The notes below the pieces were generated by a model. It was not told where the DNA came from. It did no database searches and saw nothing but the letters and a program-made list of their open reading frames with translations. Position numbers and translations under genes: made by a program. This document shows, in pieces, positions 35,643-45,082 of a stretch of 64,000 bases of DNA (its first letter is position 1; each line of letters begins with the position of its first letter). This DNA comes from Lacipirellula parvula (GTDB lineage: Bacteria; Planctomycetota; Planctomycetia; Pirellulales; Lacipirellulaceae), in assembly GCF_009177095.1 (NCBI RefSeq), contig NZ_AP021861.1:6120501-6184500 (forward strand). Direction: 5' to 3'.

Positions 35643-38600
35643 ATGCGCCAACGGCCCCCTGCTTCCGCAACCGACAACGCTCGCCGTCTCGGACTTGAAC
35701 TCCTCGAACCTCGCTGGCCGCTCGATGCGTCGATGCTTCGCATTACGGAGATCGTCGCCTCAAACGACGAGAGCCTCCACGACTACGACGGCGACTCTTC
35801 CGATTGGGTGGAGATTTTCAACCCCGGCGCCGAGGCGGTCGACCTGAGCGGGATGAAGCTCACCGACAACGCCAACAACCTCTCGAAGTGGACCTTCCCC
35901 GCCGGTTCGTCGATCGCCGGCGGCGGCTTTCGGATCGTCTTCGCCTCCAGCAAGAATACGGTAAAGCCAAACGGCGAGATTCATACCAGCTTCAACCTCA
36001 GCGCCGACGGCGAATACCTCGGCCTCGTGGCCGCCGACGGCTTGACGATCATCGATCAGTTCGCGCCGAAATTCCCCGCCCAGACCGAAGACGTCTCCTA
36101 CGGGCGCGGGATGACTGCGCTCGGCTCCAGCGTCACCCTCATTGACGCCGGGGGCGCCGCGAAGGCCTGGGCGCCGACCTCCAGCGTTTACGACGCGACC
36201 TGGACGAGCGTCGGCTTCAACGATGCGGCCTTCAACATCGTCGGGCCCACTGGCCTCGGCTACGAAAACAATCCCGGCGACGCGGTCAACTACGTCGCCG
36301 ACATCGCCACGACAGTTCCCTCGGGCATCGGCTCGCTCTACGTCCGCATGACGTTCGACCTCGCCAATTTTTCAGGGATCCATCAGCTCAAGCTGCGGAT
36401 GAAGTACGACGACGGCTTCCGCGCCTATCTCAATGGCGTGGAGATCGCCGAATCCAACGCCCCCGACGTCACCCGCTGGGATTCGCAAGCGACCGCCGCT
36501 CATGACGACGCGCAGTCGAAGCTGTACCAGGAGTTCGACGTTAGCGCCGCGATTCCGCAGCTCCGCCTTGGCCAAAACGTGCTCGCCATCCACGCCCTCA
36601 ACGTCGCCGCGGGCAGCGACATGCTGCTCACGCCCATCCTCGTCGGCTTCGGCGCACAAATCACTTCGCCGGAGACCATCGGCTTCTTCGAAACGCCGAC
36701 GCCTGGCTACGCCAACATCGCCGCACCGACCGCCGGTTTCGCCGGCAGCCCCACGTTCAGCGTGCCGCACGGCCTGTACGACGCCGCACAACTCGTCTCC
36801 ATCACTAGCGCCACCCCTGGCGCCGTCATCGTCTACACCACCAACGGCTCGACGCCCACAGTCAACGCCGCACTCGTGCCGACTAACGGCACGCTCTACA
36901 CCGGCCCGATCACCATCGCCGCCACGACGACGCTGCGGGCCATCGCGTTCAAGACCGGCTTCAAGCCGTCGTTCATCGAATCGAGCACCTACCTCTTCCT
37001 CAACGACGTGATCAATCAGTCGCCGCTGGGGCAAGTCCCCGCCGGCTGGCCCGCGAGCGGCGTTAACGGCCAACAGCTGAACTACGGCATCGATCCCGAC
37101 ATCGTCAACCTGTACGGCGCCCAGGCGATCAAGGACTCGCTGGCCTCGCTCCCGTCGCTGTCGATCACCACCGACTTGGCGAACCTCTTCGACCCGTCGA
37201 CCGGCATCTACGTCAACGCCTACAGCGACGGCCGCAGTTGGGAACGCGCCGCATCGGCTGAACTGCTCAACCCCGACGGATCGGAAGGCTTCGCCGTCAA
37301 CGCTGGCCTGCGCATCCGCGGCGGGTACAGCCGCACCGGCGACAATCCCAAGCATTCGCTTCGCCTCTACTTCCGCAGCGAGTACGGCGACGGCAAGCTC
37401 GACTACCCCCTCTTCGGCGACGAGGGCGCCAGCGAGTTCGACGTCATCGATCTCCGCACCGATCAGAACTACTCTTGGTCGTTCGACGGCAATCCGCTCA
37501 ATTCGTTCGTTCGCGAAGTCTTCGGTCGCGACATGCAGCGCGAACTCGGCGACCCCTACACCCGCAGCCGCTACTACCACCTCTACCTCAACGGCGTTTA
37601 CTGGGGGATCTACCAAACTCAGGAACGCGTCGAAGAGTTCTACGGCGAAACCTATCTCGGCGGCGACGAAGACGACTACGACGTCGTGAAGTCAGGCTGG
37701 AACGACGGTCTCGGCTACCAGATGGACGCCGGCAACGACGCCGCGTTTCAGCAACTTTACCAATTGGCGCAGAATCTAGCCGTCAACCCGACGACGAACG
37801 CCAACAACTACTACACCCTGCAAGGACTCAACCCCGACGGCACGCGCAACCCGTCGCTTCCGGTGCTGCTCGACGCCGATAATCTGATCAACTACATGCT
37901 GATCATCATTTACACCGGCGGCTACGACTCCAGCCTTTCACGCTTCCTGGGCGATAATCAGGCGAACAACTGGTTCGGCATTTACAATCGCACCGCGGCG
38001 GACGAGGGCTTCCAGTTCTTCATTCACGACAACGAACACTCGCTCGGCGCTGAGGGACAAGGGCACGGCACGCAAAACATCGATCGCACCGGCCCCTTCA
38101 ACAACGGCAATCAAAACAGCCTCTACTACTTCAATCCGACCTATCTCCATCAAGATCTGCTGTCGCACCCCGAGTACCGACAGCGGTTCATCGACAAGGT
38201 TCAGGAATATTTCTTCAATGGCGGACCAATGACGCCGCTGGCGAGCGTCGCTCTGCTGAACCAGCGCATCGCGCAAGTCGAACCCGCCGTCATCGCCGAA
38301 GCAGCGCGATGGGGCGATTCCAAGGTGGCCGTCCCCTACAACAAATCAACCTGGCAGACTGAGATCAACTGGCTGCGTAACACCTACTTCCGCAGTCGCA
38401 GCAGCACCGTGCTGGGGCAACTCCGCGCGGATGGCCTGTACGTTGCGATCCCCGCGTTTAGTCTCGCGTCCAATCGCGTTCCCTTTGGCTCGCTGCTGTC
38501 GCTCGCTTCCGTCGGCGGGGGAACGATTTACTACACGACCGACGGCCAGACCGATCCGCGACTGGTTGGCGGCGCGATCAACCCCTCAGCCGCCGTTCAG

Positions 38601-39281
38601 CCCTTCCTCAGTCCGTTCGCCATCAACGGCAACGTTACGATCCGCGCGCGATTCCGCACCTCGACGGGGGCCTGGTCGCCGCTGGTCGAGATGTCCTACA
38701 CAGCCTACCTCGCCGGCGATTACACGGGCGACGCGGTGGTCGACGGGGCCGATTTCCTCGCCTGGCAGCGCAGTTACGGCGAAGCCGCAACCCCGATCGG
38801 CAGCGGCGCCGACGGCTCGCAAGACGGCGTCATCAACGACGTCGATCTCGACATCTGGAAAGCTCGGTTCGGCGACGTGGCGCCCAGTGCCGCGTCCACA
38901 AACGCCGCTGCCGTCAGCGCCTCTGCCGCGTCGCTGCTCGCCGAGGAAGAGACGCCAACGCCCAGTGCCGCTGTCGCCGACGAGGGCGATTCCCTCCCGG
39001 TCGACGCCGCATTCGCCTCCCTTGCGGGTTGGCGGACGGAATCGTCACTGCCGCCGAACGCCCCATTGCTCGCCATCCGCCGCGAACGCTGGCTCGACGC
39101 TCCCTCGCGACGCGCACATCAAGCGTTCGATCAATCGTGGCCGCCGCGTCTCCGCTGGCAACACGCATCCAGTGTCGGCCTTATCGAAGAATTGCCCGCC
39201 GACGAGCTCGATGCTTCCGCAGCGACGGAGTTGGAGCTTGAAGAGTTCGACGCCGCATTCGATGCATTGCCGGCGATCTAA
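35643..39281 (+). CDS. Giant lamin-tail/CotH/dockerin surface protein
   Basis: A 1212-residue exported protein. An LEPR-type N-terminal motif (LELLEPRWPLDASML) lies at about 18-32. A lamin-tail domain (ITEIVASNDE, DWVEIFNPG) covers about 33-140. A beta-sandwich and a chitobiase C-terminal-like segment (IVYTTNGSTP, LRAIAFKTG) cover about 360-455. A CotH kinase-type domain covers about 550-800, with RGGYSRTGDNPKHSLRLYF and FFIHDNEHSLG. A second chitobiase-like segment lies near 960 and a dockerin at about 1025-1080. The acidic tail ends with two DAAF motifs. Some CotH proteins phosphorylate secreted proteins; activity here is not shown. The stop overlaps the convergent acetyltransferase stop. 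Confidence 0.87.
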   Translation: MRQRPPASATDNARRLGLELLEPRWPLDASMLRITEIVASNDESLHDYDGDSSDWVEIFNPGAEAVDLSGMKLTDNANNLSKWTFPAGSSIAGGGFRIVFASSKNTVKPNGEIHTSFNLSADGEYLGLVAADGLTIIDQFAPKFPAQTEDVSYGRGMTALGSSVTLIDAGGAAKAWAPTSSVYDATWTSVGFNDAAFNIVGPTGLGYENNPGDAVNYVADIATTVPSGIGSLYVRMTFDLANFSGIHQLKLRMKYDDGFRAYLNGVEIAESNAPDVTRWDSQATAAHDDAQSKLYQEFDVSAAIPQLRLGQNVLAIHALNVAAGSDMLLTPILVGFGAQITSPETIGFFETPTPGYANIAAPTAGFAGSPTFSVPHGLYDAAQLVSITSATPGAVIVYTTNGSTPTVNAALVPTNGTLYTGPITIAATTTLRAIAFKTGFKPSFIESSTYLFLNDVINQSPLGQVPAGWPASGVNGQQLNYGIDPDIVNLYGAQAIKDSLASLPSLSITTDLANLFDPSTGIYVNAYSDGRSWERAASAELLNPDGSEGFAVNAGLRIRGGYSRTGDNPKHSLRLYFRSEYGDGKLDYPLFGDEGASEFDVIDLRTDQNYSWSFDGNPLNSFVREVFGRDMQRELGDPYTRSRYYHLYLNGVYWGIYQTQERVEEFYGETYLGGDEDDYDVVKSGWNDGLGYQMDAGNDAAFQQLYQLAQNLAVNPTTNANNYYTLQGLNPDGTRNPSLPVLLDADNLINYMLIIIYTGGYDSSLSRFLGDNQANNWFGIYNRTAADEGFQFFIHDNEHSLGAEGQGHGTQNIDRTGPFNNGNQNSLYYFNPTYLHQDLLSHPEYRQRFIDKVQEYFFNGGPMTPLASVALLNQRIAQVEPAVIAEAARWGDSKVAVPYNKSTWQTEINWLRNTYFRSRSSTVLGQLRADGLYVAIPAFSLASNRVPFGSLLSLASVGGGTIYYTTDGQTDPRLVGGAINPSAAVQPFLSPFAINGNVTIRARFRTSTGAWSPLVEMSYTAYLAGDYTGDAVVDGADFLAWQRSYGEAATPIGSGADGSQDGVINDVDLDIWKARFGDVAPSAASTNAAAVSASAASLLAEEETPTPSAAVADEGDSLPVDAAFASLAGWRTESSLPPNAPLLAIRRERWLDAPSRRAHQAFDQSWPPRLRWQHASSVGLIEELPADELDASAATELELEEFDAAFDALPAI

Positions 39282-39709
39282 TCTTCCAAGTGCAACAGCG
39301 GGAAGGGTCGCCCGGCGCCATCCACAGGCGACCGACCGCAAACGCGAAAGCCCAGCGCCTCGTAGAACCGCAGCGCCGCGGGATTCTGTTCGTTGACGTC
39401 CACCGTCAATGGCCCCTTCAACCGTCGCGCATGCTCCACCAGCATCCGCCCGCCGCCGCGCCGGCTGCTGCTCGGTGCGATAAATAACGCCTCAAGCTTG
39501 GCGCCATCGAGCCCCATGAAGCCGAGCAGTTCGCCGCCGTCGCCGCCCAGCACCCACAACTCAAGCGCCGGCAACGCCGCATCGCGCACCTCCGGCCGCA
39601 GCGCCGCAATAACTTCCTCGCTCAAGAAAGAGTGCGTCGCCCGCACCGACGCCTCCCAAATCTCCAGCAATCGCCCCCAGTCGGCAGGCCGGCCCTCGCG
39701 AATCAACAT
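39278..39709 (-). CDS. GNAT N-acetyltransferase (YjaB-like)
   Basis: A 143-residue acetyltransferase. The N-terminus IREGRPADWGRLLEIWEASV and HSFLSEE, the middle GFMGLDGAKLEALFIAPSSSRRGGGRMLVEHA and the end VNEQNPAALRFYEALGF match the YjaB-like GNAT branch. The acetyl-CoA loop is SSRRGGGRML at about 90. The frame is open far upstream to 40168, but the ATG at 39709 has GAGGGGA just before it. The gene ends convergently with the CotH gene and shares bases with its stop. The substrate is unknown. Confidence 0.85.
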   Translation of the reverse strand: MLIREGRPADWGRLLEIWEASVRATHSFLSEEVIAALRPEVRDAALPALELWVLGGDGGELLGFMGLDGAKLEALFIAPSSSRRGGGRMLVEHARRLKGPLTVDVNEQNPAALRFYEALGFRVCGRSPVDGAGRPFPLLHLED

Positions 39710-39752
39710 CGTTCCCCTCATCGCGCTGAATCGATCAAGCCGCGCCCAACCC

Positions 39753-40205
39753 TCACGAACGACGCGCCCGCCCCACTCCCGGCCACTCCGACTCGTAATA
39801 GTATTCCCAAAGTTCCGGCTTGGGAGCGAGTTTGACGGCCAGCAATTCGTCGTCATCCAACTTCCGCCCCGCGGCAACGTCGTATCCAAACAGCCGCTGC
39901 CCCGCCACCTCAAAGACAAGAATATTTCCGCTATCGTCCCACGCCAACTCCTCGTGGTATGCAATGTCGCGCCGCGGCGCAAAATCCGGCGAGATGAAGA
40001 CGCGCCTGCCGTCGACGTAAATTGAATAGTTTCGATCGATGTGATCGGACCTGACGACCCGCGCCGTGTGTCGCCCGTCCGGCGACTTCGCCGTTTGGAG
40101 CGTCGTCCACCAGAGGCCGCCAACCGCGAGAAACGGCGCCGCCAGCAGCAGGCAAACCGCCAATCCAATCCCGAACGCCTTCACCAGCTTCGTCAAATAC
40201 TTCAT
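39753..40205 (-). CDS. Hypothetical membrane-anchored protein
   Basis: A 150-residue protein with one N-terminal TM helix (about 8-35, FGIGLAVCLLLAAPFLAVGGLWW). The C-terminal domain is probably periplasmic, with beta-strand-like elements (GRHTARVVRSDHIDRNYSIYVDGRRVF, GNILVFEVAGQRLFGYDV). The ATG at 40205 starts the helix. No known domain is recognised. It follows another small membrane protein on the same strand and could be co-expressed with it. Confidence 0.72.
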   Translation of the reverse strand: MKYLTKLVKAFGIGLAVCLLLAAPFLAVGGLWWTTLQTAKSPDGRHTARVVRSDHIDRNYSIYVDGRRVFISPDFAPRRDIAYHEELAWDDSGNILVFEVAGQRLFGYDVAAGRKLDDDELLAVKLAPKPELWEYYYESEWPGVGRARRS

Positions 40206-40355
40206 GGAACATTCCAATACTTCATCCAACATTCCAACGCAGCGTCCGCCGACCTTCGCTGAACGTGACCACCGCTATGACAAGCGCCGTCGACTCGATA
40301 TCGGCGATAGTCGGCATCAAATGGTCGAAGGAGGCAAGCTTCCGCCTGCAAGCAG

Positions 40356-40751
40356 CTATCCCAAGGCTGGTCGCCGCTCCGGCCCCGCATCGCGCGGCCA
40401 TTCGCTCGGCCAAATGTAGATGCAGAAAAAAACCGCCATCGCCAAGACGCTTCCCAAAAACAACACCACGGCCCACAGCGCCTTCTTGTCCGCCGGCACG
40501 CGTTCGGTGTGGTACAGGTAGAGCAAGTAGACGACCAACAGACCGATCGCGATGAACGCCGTCAGCAAGTGCAATGCGAAGATCACCAGCATCCCGGCCG
40601 GAAGCCCAGAGGTCACGGGATTCTGATTCGGTTGCAACTGCAGCGAGCCGACGACCAGCGTGAAGAAGAGCACGACGCAAATAAATGGATAGACGAGCGG
40701 CCAAATCGTCAAACCGCCCAGAATAATCTTCGCCGGCTTACCGAGATCCAT
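40356..40751 (-). CDS. Hypothetical small membrane protein (three TM)
   Basis: A 131-residue integral membrane protein with three strongly hydrophobic spans at about 10-37, 53-80 and 90-113 (LTIWPLVYPFICVVLFFTLVV, MLVIFALHLLTAFIAIGLLVV, WAVVLFLGSVLAMAVFFCIYI). The ends are charged. No family is assigned. The spacing to the next gene downstream (150 bases) leaves co-transcription open. Confidence 0.72.
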   Translation of the reverse strand: MDLGKPAKIILGGLTIWPLVYPFICVVLFFTLVVGSLQLQPNQNPVTSGLPAGMLVIFALHLLTAFIAIGLLVVYLLYLYHTERVPADKKALWAVVLFLGSVLAMAVFFCIYIWPSEWPRDAGPERRPALG

Positions 40752-40837
40752 CGCAAACGCCTCACGGTGAACAGTCCATCAAACAAGATCGACTAGTATA
40801 CACGCCCCGCTGCACGACGACGCCTGCTCCGAGCACG

Positions 40838-41710
40838 TCACCCCAATTCGAACGAAGTCACTCCAAACAACTTCGCCAACTCCACTGCCGGAGCAGCCCC
40901 CGTATACATCCGCGCCGTCTCAAACACCGGCGTCATTCCCAGTTCACTCGCCAAACTCAACGCCGCTCGATTCGGCTCGGGCACATCCAGAAACAGCGTC
41001 GCCCCCTCCCCTGCATGCTTGGCGGCCGCCGCATAGAGCTGCCGCGCCACGTTGAGATCATCCGCCGCCAATGGCCCGATCTTCCAACCTTGGCGGCATG
41101 GCCGCACGACGACGAACCCGCGCACGCCATTCGCATCGACCGCCGCCCAAGCCCCGGCCTGCAACTGCGGCAACCACGCCGCCAGAAACTCTTCGCGCGA
41201 CGCCGGAAAGACCGTCCGGTCGTATGCGGCGATATCACGCAGCGCGACTTCGCCTACCGGCACGATCTCGCAGCGCGACGGCGTTCGACCGAGCACGCTC
41301 CCCTCGCCAACTGCGGCTCCCTCGTAACGCACATTGCGATGAGCCAACCGAAACCCCGACTTGGCGTAGTTTGCCTGCTGCGCTACGACGCCATCGAGCC
41401 CAATGTTCCGCCCAGCGAGCCGCTCCATCGCCGCCCGCCACAACTGCATTCCATACCCACGTCCGCGCACGTCCGGCCGCACGATGTAAAACCCAATGAA
41501 CCCGAACGCGTCGCCATAACGCACCGCCGAGATCGTCCCAATCGCCGCTCCGCCAATTTCCCCCACCAAAAAGCCGCCACCGTCGGTGGCGAAAAAACAC
41601 TCCGCATCACACAGCCCCGGATTCCACCCTTCTCGTGCCGCCCAATCGAGCGGCAACGCCATCTCTTCACGTCCCAGCGCCCGAATCTGCAGCTCACCAT
41701 CCATAGCCAT
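40838..41710 (-). CDS. Tandem GNAT acetyltransferase (YitH-like)
   Basis: A 290-residue protein with two GNAT-like halves. The N-terminal half (about 1-140) has WNPGLCDAECFF and the acetyl-CoA loop RPDVRGRGYGMQLW (about 79-92). The C-terminal half (about 150-285) has the DRTVFPASREEFLAAWL and GFVVVRPCRQGWKIGPL elements found in YitH/YitI-type proteins. The pair probably forms one functional acetyltransferase of unknown substrate. It is monocistronic on the minus strand with 87 bases to the next gene. ATG 41710 is the natural start. Confidence 0.83.
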   Translation of the reverse strand: MAMDGELQIRALGREEMALPLDWAAREGWNPGLCDAECFFATDGGGFLVGEIGGAAIGTISAVRYGDAFGFIGFYIVRPDVRGRGYGMQLWRAAMERLAGRNIGLDGVVAQQANYAKSGFRLAHRNVRYEGAAVGEGSVLGRTPSRCEIVPVGEVALRDIAAYDRTVFPASREEFLAAWLPQLQAGAWAAVDANGVRGFVVVRPCRQGWKIGPLAADDLNVARQLYAAAAKHAGEGATLFLDVPEPNRAALSLASELGMTPVFETARMYTGAAPAVELAKLFGVTSFELG

Positions 41711-41891
41711 CGCCCATCGAACCTGCTCAACATCGGCGACAGTTTTACCCGCCGCGAACGCGTCTTCACCAGCGGAAATTTCTGGAAACTTTATTGCTGA
41801 TTTCGGCCACCAACTTTGCTAGGCTGAATGCCGAACACTGAACACACGAACACACCCGACGAAGACCTTAAATCGAGAAAGGCGGGGCGCA

Positions 41892-42206
41892 CTAAACTCG
41901 GTCGCTCCTCGCCTCCAGGTCAGGATCATCGAAAGCTTTGAGTGGCGGCCGCTTTCCCAATAGCACGAGCCGAGTAAGGACGTACGTGCCACCAATGATG
42001 CTGACGACGCTGGCCAGAAGCATCACCGGAATCATGAACAGAAGCATAATGGCGACTGCAATCGGCATCACCGCGATGCAGGCCGCCTTATGTCTCAATG
42101 CCATGCCTCTCCACTCAGATCGCCCTCTTAGCTGTGAGTAAATGAGCAGGGAGGTAATCGCCGAGGCCACCATGAAATAAAGAATCGCCCCTACCATACT
42201 CCGCAT
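41892..42206 (-). CDS. Hypothetical small membrane protein
   Basis: A 104-residue protein with two or three hydrophobic spans (GAILYFMVASAITSLLIYS, CIAVMPIAVAIMLLFMIPV, LLASVVSIIGGTYVLTRLV). No family is recognised. The frame is open to 42281, but the ATG at 42206 (or 42197) gives a natural N-terminus before the first helix. It has a somewhat lower GC content than its neighbours, as does the following intergenic region. Confidence 0.55.
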   Translation of the reverse strand: MRSMVGAILYFMVASAITSLLIYSQLRGRSEWRGMALRHKAACIAVMPIAVAIMLLFMIPVMLLASVVSIIGGTYVLTRLVLLGKRPPLKAFDDPDLEARSDRV

Positions 42207-42596
42207 TCTAACCGCCCACGCAGGAACGCAAACGCGTCCGAGACAAGCCAGACGACACGCCAACTCCAGCGGCAACAACAACTTAGAATTCTGTCGCCAA
42301 AAATAGCATCCGCGACAAAAAGGCGGCCAACGACAAAATGGCCGCTCAAAATGAGATTCGCCGTCTCACGATGAACCGCGACTCGTGCCGCCGGCCATTC
42401 ATGGTCCGTGGCACAACCAACACGTTGCGCGCCTCAGCAGAAAAACCCTCGGGAAAACCAGCTTCCGCTGCGAGCCACAATCAACTGGCACGCCAAATGC
42501 AATTCCGTTCATCCACGATCGCCGAGTTGCCTGCCGGCCATGATCGCACGGTTCACGACGAGCACAGTTGAGAAGAGCACTGTTGAAAGGATTTCC
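42207..42596. other. Divergent intergenic region before the methyltransferase
   Basis: This 390-base divergent region has an AT-richer part (about 42280-42350) that may hold promoters. A short in-frame extension of the methyltransferase frame runs back to 42408 but has no better start. No repeats were seen. Confidence 0.4.
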
Positions 42597-43745
42597 ATGG
42601 CCGCAGCAGACACCATCGTCGACAGCGAACTTGACGACCGCGAACTTCGTCACGTAATGAACGAACTATCCCGCGAAGAGCAAGACGGCGCTCAGAAGGT
42701 ACAAGTTTTCGCCGAACGGCTCCTCAACGTTTACAATGACGCCGCGCTGGCGCTGATGATTTCCATCGGCCACCGCACGGAACTGTTCGACAAGCTTGCC
42801 GACCTCGATCCATCGACCAGCACCGAAATCGCCGAGGCGACCGGCCTCAACGAACGTTACGTCCGCGAATGGCTCGGCGCCATGACCACTGGCGGCGTTG
42901 TTTCGCACAACCCGCACACGCATCGATACTGGCTTCCCGCTGAGCGGGCGGCCTTGCTGACCAGGGCCGCGAGCCCCAATAACCTTGCTTCCGTGGCGCA
43001 ATGGTTCGCGGTCCTGGGCAGTGTTGAAGATAAAATTGTCGACGCCTTCACGCACGGCAAGGGCGTTCCCTATTCTGCGTATGGCCGCTTCCACGAAGTG
43101 ATGGCCGAGGAGAGCAACCAAACTGTCGTCGGCGGACTCGACAACCATATCCTCCCGCTCGTGCCGGGACTGATTGAAGAATTACATCGCGGCATCGATG
43201 CGGTCGACGTCGGCTGCGGTCGCGGCAAGGCGCTGATTCACCTGGCGAAGCGTTTTCGGAACAGCCGCTTCACCGGGGTCGACTGCAGTGAAGAGACGAT
43301 TCGCGAGGCAAACGCAGAAGCGGCGGAGTTCGGGCTAACGAACTTGAAGTTCGAATGCACCGACGCCGCGAAGTGGGACGCGACCGACGACTTTGACTTG
43401 GTCCTGGCGTTCGACGCGATCCACGATCAGCCGGCGCCAGACCGCGTGTTGGCGAACATCCGTCGCGCCCTGCGAGCCGACGGCCTGTTCCTGATGCAAG
43501 ACATCGGCGCCGCCAGCTGCGTCCACGGCAACATGAATCACCCCGTCGGTCCGTTCCTCTACACAATCTCCTGCATGCACTGCATGAGCGTGTCGCTGGC
43601 CGGCGGCGGCCCGGGCCTCGGCGCCGCGTGGGGCAAGGAACTCGCACTGCAAATGCTCGACGAAGCCGGCTTCAACGACGTCCGCGTCGAACAACTACCG
43701 CACGACATCATCAACTATTACTACGTAGCGTATCCCTCCCCCTAG
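42597..43745 (+). CDS. SAM-dependent methyltransferase with winged-helix N-domain
   Basis: A 382-residue protein. The N-terminal winged-helix/dimerisation region (about 30-115, with LFDKLADLDPSTSTEIAEATGLNERYVREWLGAMTTGG) resembles O-methyltransferases. The class I Rossmann methyltransferase domain (about 185-340) shows motif I VDVGCGRGKALIHLAKRF and motif II FTGVDCSEETI. DLVLAFDAIHDQP is motif IV. It likely methylates a small molecule. ATG 42597 has GAAAGG 6 bases upstream. The stop codon TAG is the first triplet of a palindromic repeat. Confidence 0.88.
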   Translation: MAAADTIVDSELDDRELRHVMNELSREEQDGAQKVQVFAERLLNVYNDAALALMISIGHRTELFDKLADLDPSTSTEIAEATGLNERYVREWLGAMTTGGVVSHNPHTHRYWLPAERAALLTRAASPNNLASVAQWFAVLGSVEDKIVDAFTHGKGVPYSAYGRFHEVMAEESNQTVVGGLDNHILPLVPGLIEELHRGIDAVDVGCGRGKALIHLAKRFRNSRFTGVDCSEETIREANAEAAEFGLTNLKFECTDAAKWDATDDFDLVLAFDAIHDQPAPDRVLANIRRALRADGLFLMQDIGAASCVHGNMNHPVGPFLYTISCMHCMSVSLAGGGPGLGAAWGKELALQMLDEAGFNDVRVEQLPHDIINYYYVAYPSP

Positions 43746-43828
43746 CCCCGGGCTCCGCCCGAGGGTGAGCCTCCACCTCGATAGACATCGTCGTAAGTAA
43801 CGCCACCCCCTGGCTGAGCCAGGGGCTA
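43743..43828. repeat. TAG-foot palindromes after the methyltransferase gene
   Basis: The first unit (43743-43766, TAGCCCCGGGCTCCGCCCGA) supplies the methyltransferase stop codon. A second palindrome (43805-43828) reads on the minus strand TTAGCCCCTGGCTCAGCC. The two face each other, 38 bases apart. Confidence 0.82.
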
Positions 43829-43891
43829 AGAACACGATAACGAATCGCCATCTAACCAAGGAACTCTAAACAAAAACCAAGCAAGCCAACC

Positions 43892-43998
43892 GTAGCTCGC
43901 CGCTCTGGCGCCGACGTGGATTCTGGACACCATTGATTGATAAGCATCCTGCGTTTCCTACAGGGGGGCGCGACGTCGGCGTCAGAGTGGCGGGCTAC
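43892..43998. repeat. Inverted GTAG-foot pair
   Basis: The left arm GTAGCTCGCCGCTCTGGCGC (43892 onward) and the right arm, read on the minus strand as GTAGCCCGCCACTCTGACGC (43998 backward), are near-perfect inverted copies about 50 bases apart. Both begin with GTAG, like the other palindromes. Confidence 0.75.
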
Positions 43999-44117
43999 GC
44001 CAAAGGAACTGGAAGAGGCTTGCCATGTGACGTTGCGAATCTTTCGGAGCGACTCGCGGGGGCGCCGCGAACGACACCAAGAGACAGATTCTCCCCCAGC
44101 AGTCGATCCGTTAGAAT

Positions 44118-44170
44118 CACCGCAGCGGCGTCGCCGAAGTCATTCGGCGGCGTCGCTCGCGGTGTTTTTT
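44118..44170 (+). terminator. Long hairpin with T-run just before prpB
   Basis: A stem of about 20 bp (CACCGCAGCGGCGTCGCCGAA against TTCGGCGGCGTCGCT, CGCGGTG), with one bulge and two G-U pairs, has loop GTCA and is followed by TTTTTT. It ends 37 bases before the prpB start. It may terminate the distant upstream gene or act as an attenuator of the prp genes. Confidence 0.8.
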
Positions 44171-44206
44171 CGTTTCATCGTTCGATCTAGCAGCGAGGCA
44201 ACCGTC

Positions 44207-45079
44207 GTGGCGTCACCCGGAGAACGTTTTCGCGCTGCCCTCGAAGCAGAGCGTCCGCTGCAAGTCGTCGGCGTCATCAACGCCTACGCCGCCTTGCTCG
44301 CCGAGCGGGCCGGCTTCCGCGCCCTCTACCTCTCCGGCGCCGGCGTCGCCAATGCTTCGTTTGGTCTGCCTGATCTCGGCGTTACGAACCTCGCCGAAGT
44401 CTGCGAAGACGCCCGCCGCATCACCAGCCGCACCGACCTGCCGCTGCTCGTCGACGCCGACACCGGCTTCGGCTCGGCCCTCGGCATTCAACGCACCGTC
44501 CGCGAGTTCGAACGCGCCGGCGTCGCCGGGCTCCACCTCGAAGATCAAATCGCCGCCAAACGCTGCGGCCATCGCCCCGGCAAGGGACTTGTCGACGCCG
44601 CCGAGATGTGCGATCGCGTGAAGGCCGCCGTCGACGCCCGCCGCGACGCCGCGTTCGTCATCATGGCCCGCACCGACGCGGTCGCGAGCGAAGGCGTTCC
44701 CGCCGCCATCGACCGCGCGAACCGCTACGTCGCCGCCGGCGCCGACATGATCTTCGCCGAAGCCCTCACATCGCTCGACGACTACCGCAAGTTCACCGCA
44801 GCGGTGAAGGTGCCCGTTCTCGCAAACATCACCGAGTTCGGCAAGACGCCGCTGCTGACGACCAAGGAACTCGCTGCGGCCGGCGTGCGGCTCGCCCTCT
44901 ACCCCCTCTCGGCCTTCCGCGCAATGAACCGCGCCGCCGAGTCGGTCTACGCCGCGATCCGCCGCGACGGCACGCAGCAAAGCGTCGTCGACCAGATGCA
45001 AACGCGCGAAGAGTTGTACACGGTGCTCGACTATCACCGCTATGAACACCTCCTCGATCAGCTCTACCCGGAGAAATGA
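44207..45079 (+). CDS. prpB: Methylisocitrate lyase (PEP mutase/isocitrate lyase superfamily)
   Basis: A 290-residue enzyme that splits 2-methylisocitrate into pyruvate and succinate in the methylcitrate cycle. Mg-binding Asp residues are in LVDADTGFG (83-85). The catalytic Cys120 is in KRCGHRPGK, the methylisocitrate lyase signature, and IMARTDA follows. The start is GTG 44207, with GAGG 8 bases upstream. The open frame reaches back to 43937 but crosses repeats and a terminator hairpin. Three bases separate it from prpC, so the two are one operon. Another PEP-mutase-family activity is possible, but the next gene supports the prp role. Confidence 0.93.
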   Translation: MASPGERFRAALEAERPLQVVGVINAYAALLAERAGFRALYLSGAGVANASFGLPDLGVTNLAEVCEDARRITSRTDLPLLVDADTGFGSALGIQRTVREFERAGVAGLHLEDQIAAKRCGHRPGKGLVDAAEMCDRVKAAVDARRDAAFVIMARTDAVASEGVPAAIDRANRYVAAGADMIFAEALTSLDDYRKFTAAVKVPVLANITEFGKTPLLTTKELAAAGVRLALYPLSAFRAMNRAAESVYAAIRRDGTQQSVVDQMQTREELYTVLDYHRYEHLLDQLYPEK

Positions 45080-45082
45080 GCG

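Noticed and set aside
39710-40168. Upstream part of a 296-codon frame including the YjaB-like gene
   Set aside because: The upstream part is antisense-like to the membrane-anchored protein's frame and lacks motifs. The GNAT domain begins at 39709 after a Shine-Dalgarno.
43937-44206. N-terminal extension of PrpB
   Set aside because: The frame stays open, but it would read through a GTAG-foot repeat and a strong terminator hairpin. The GTG at 44207 has a proper ribosome site and matches the family start.
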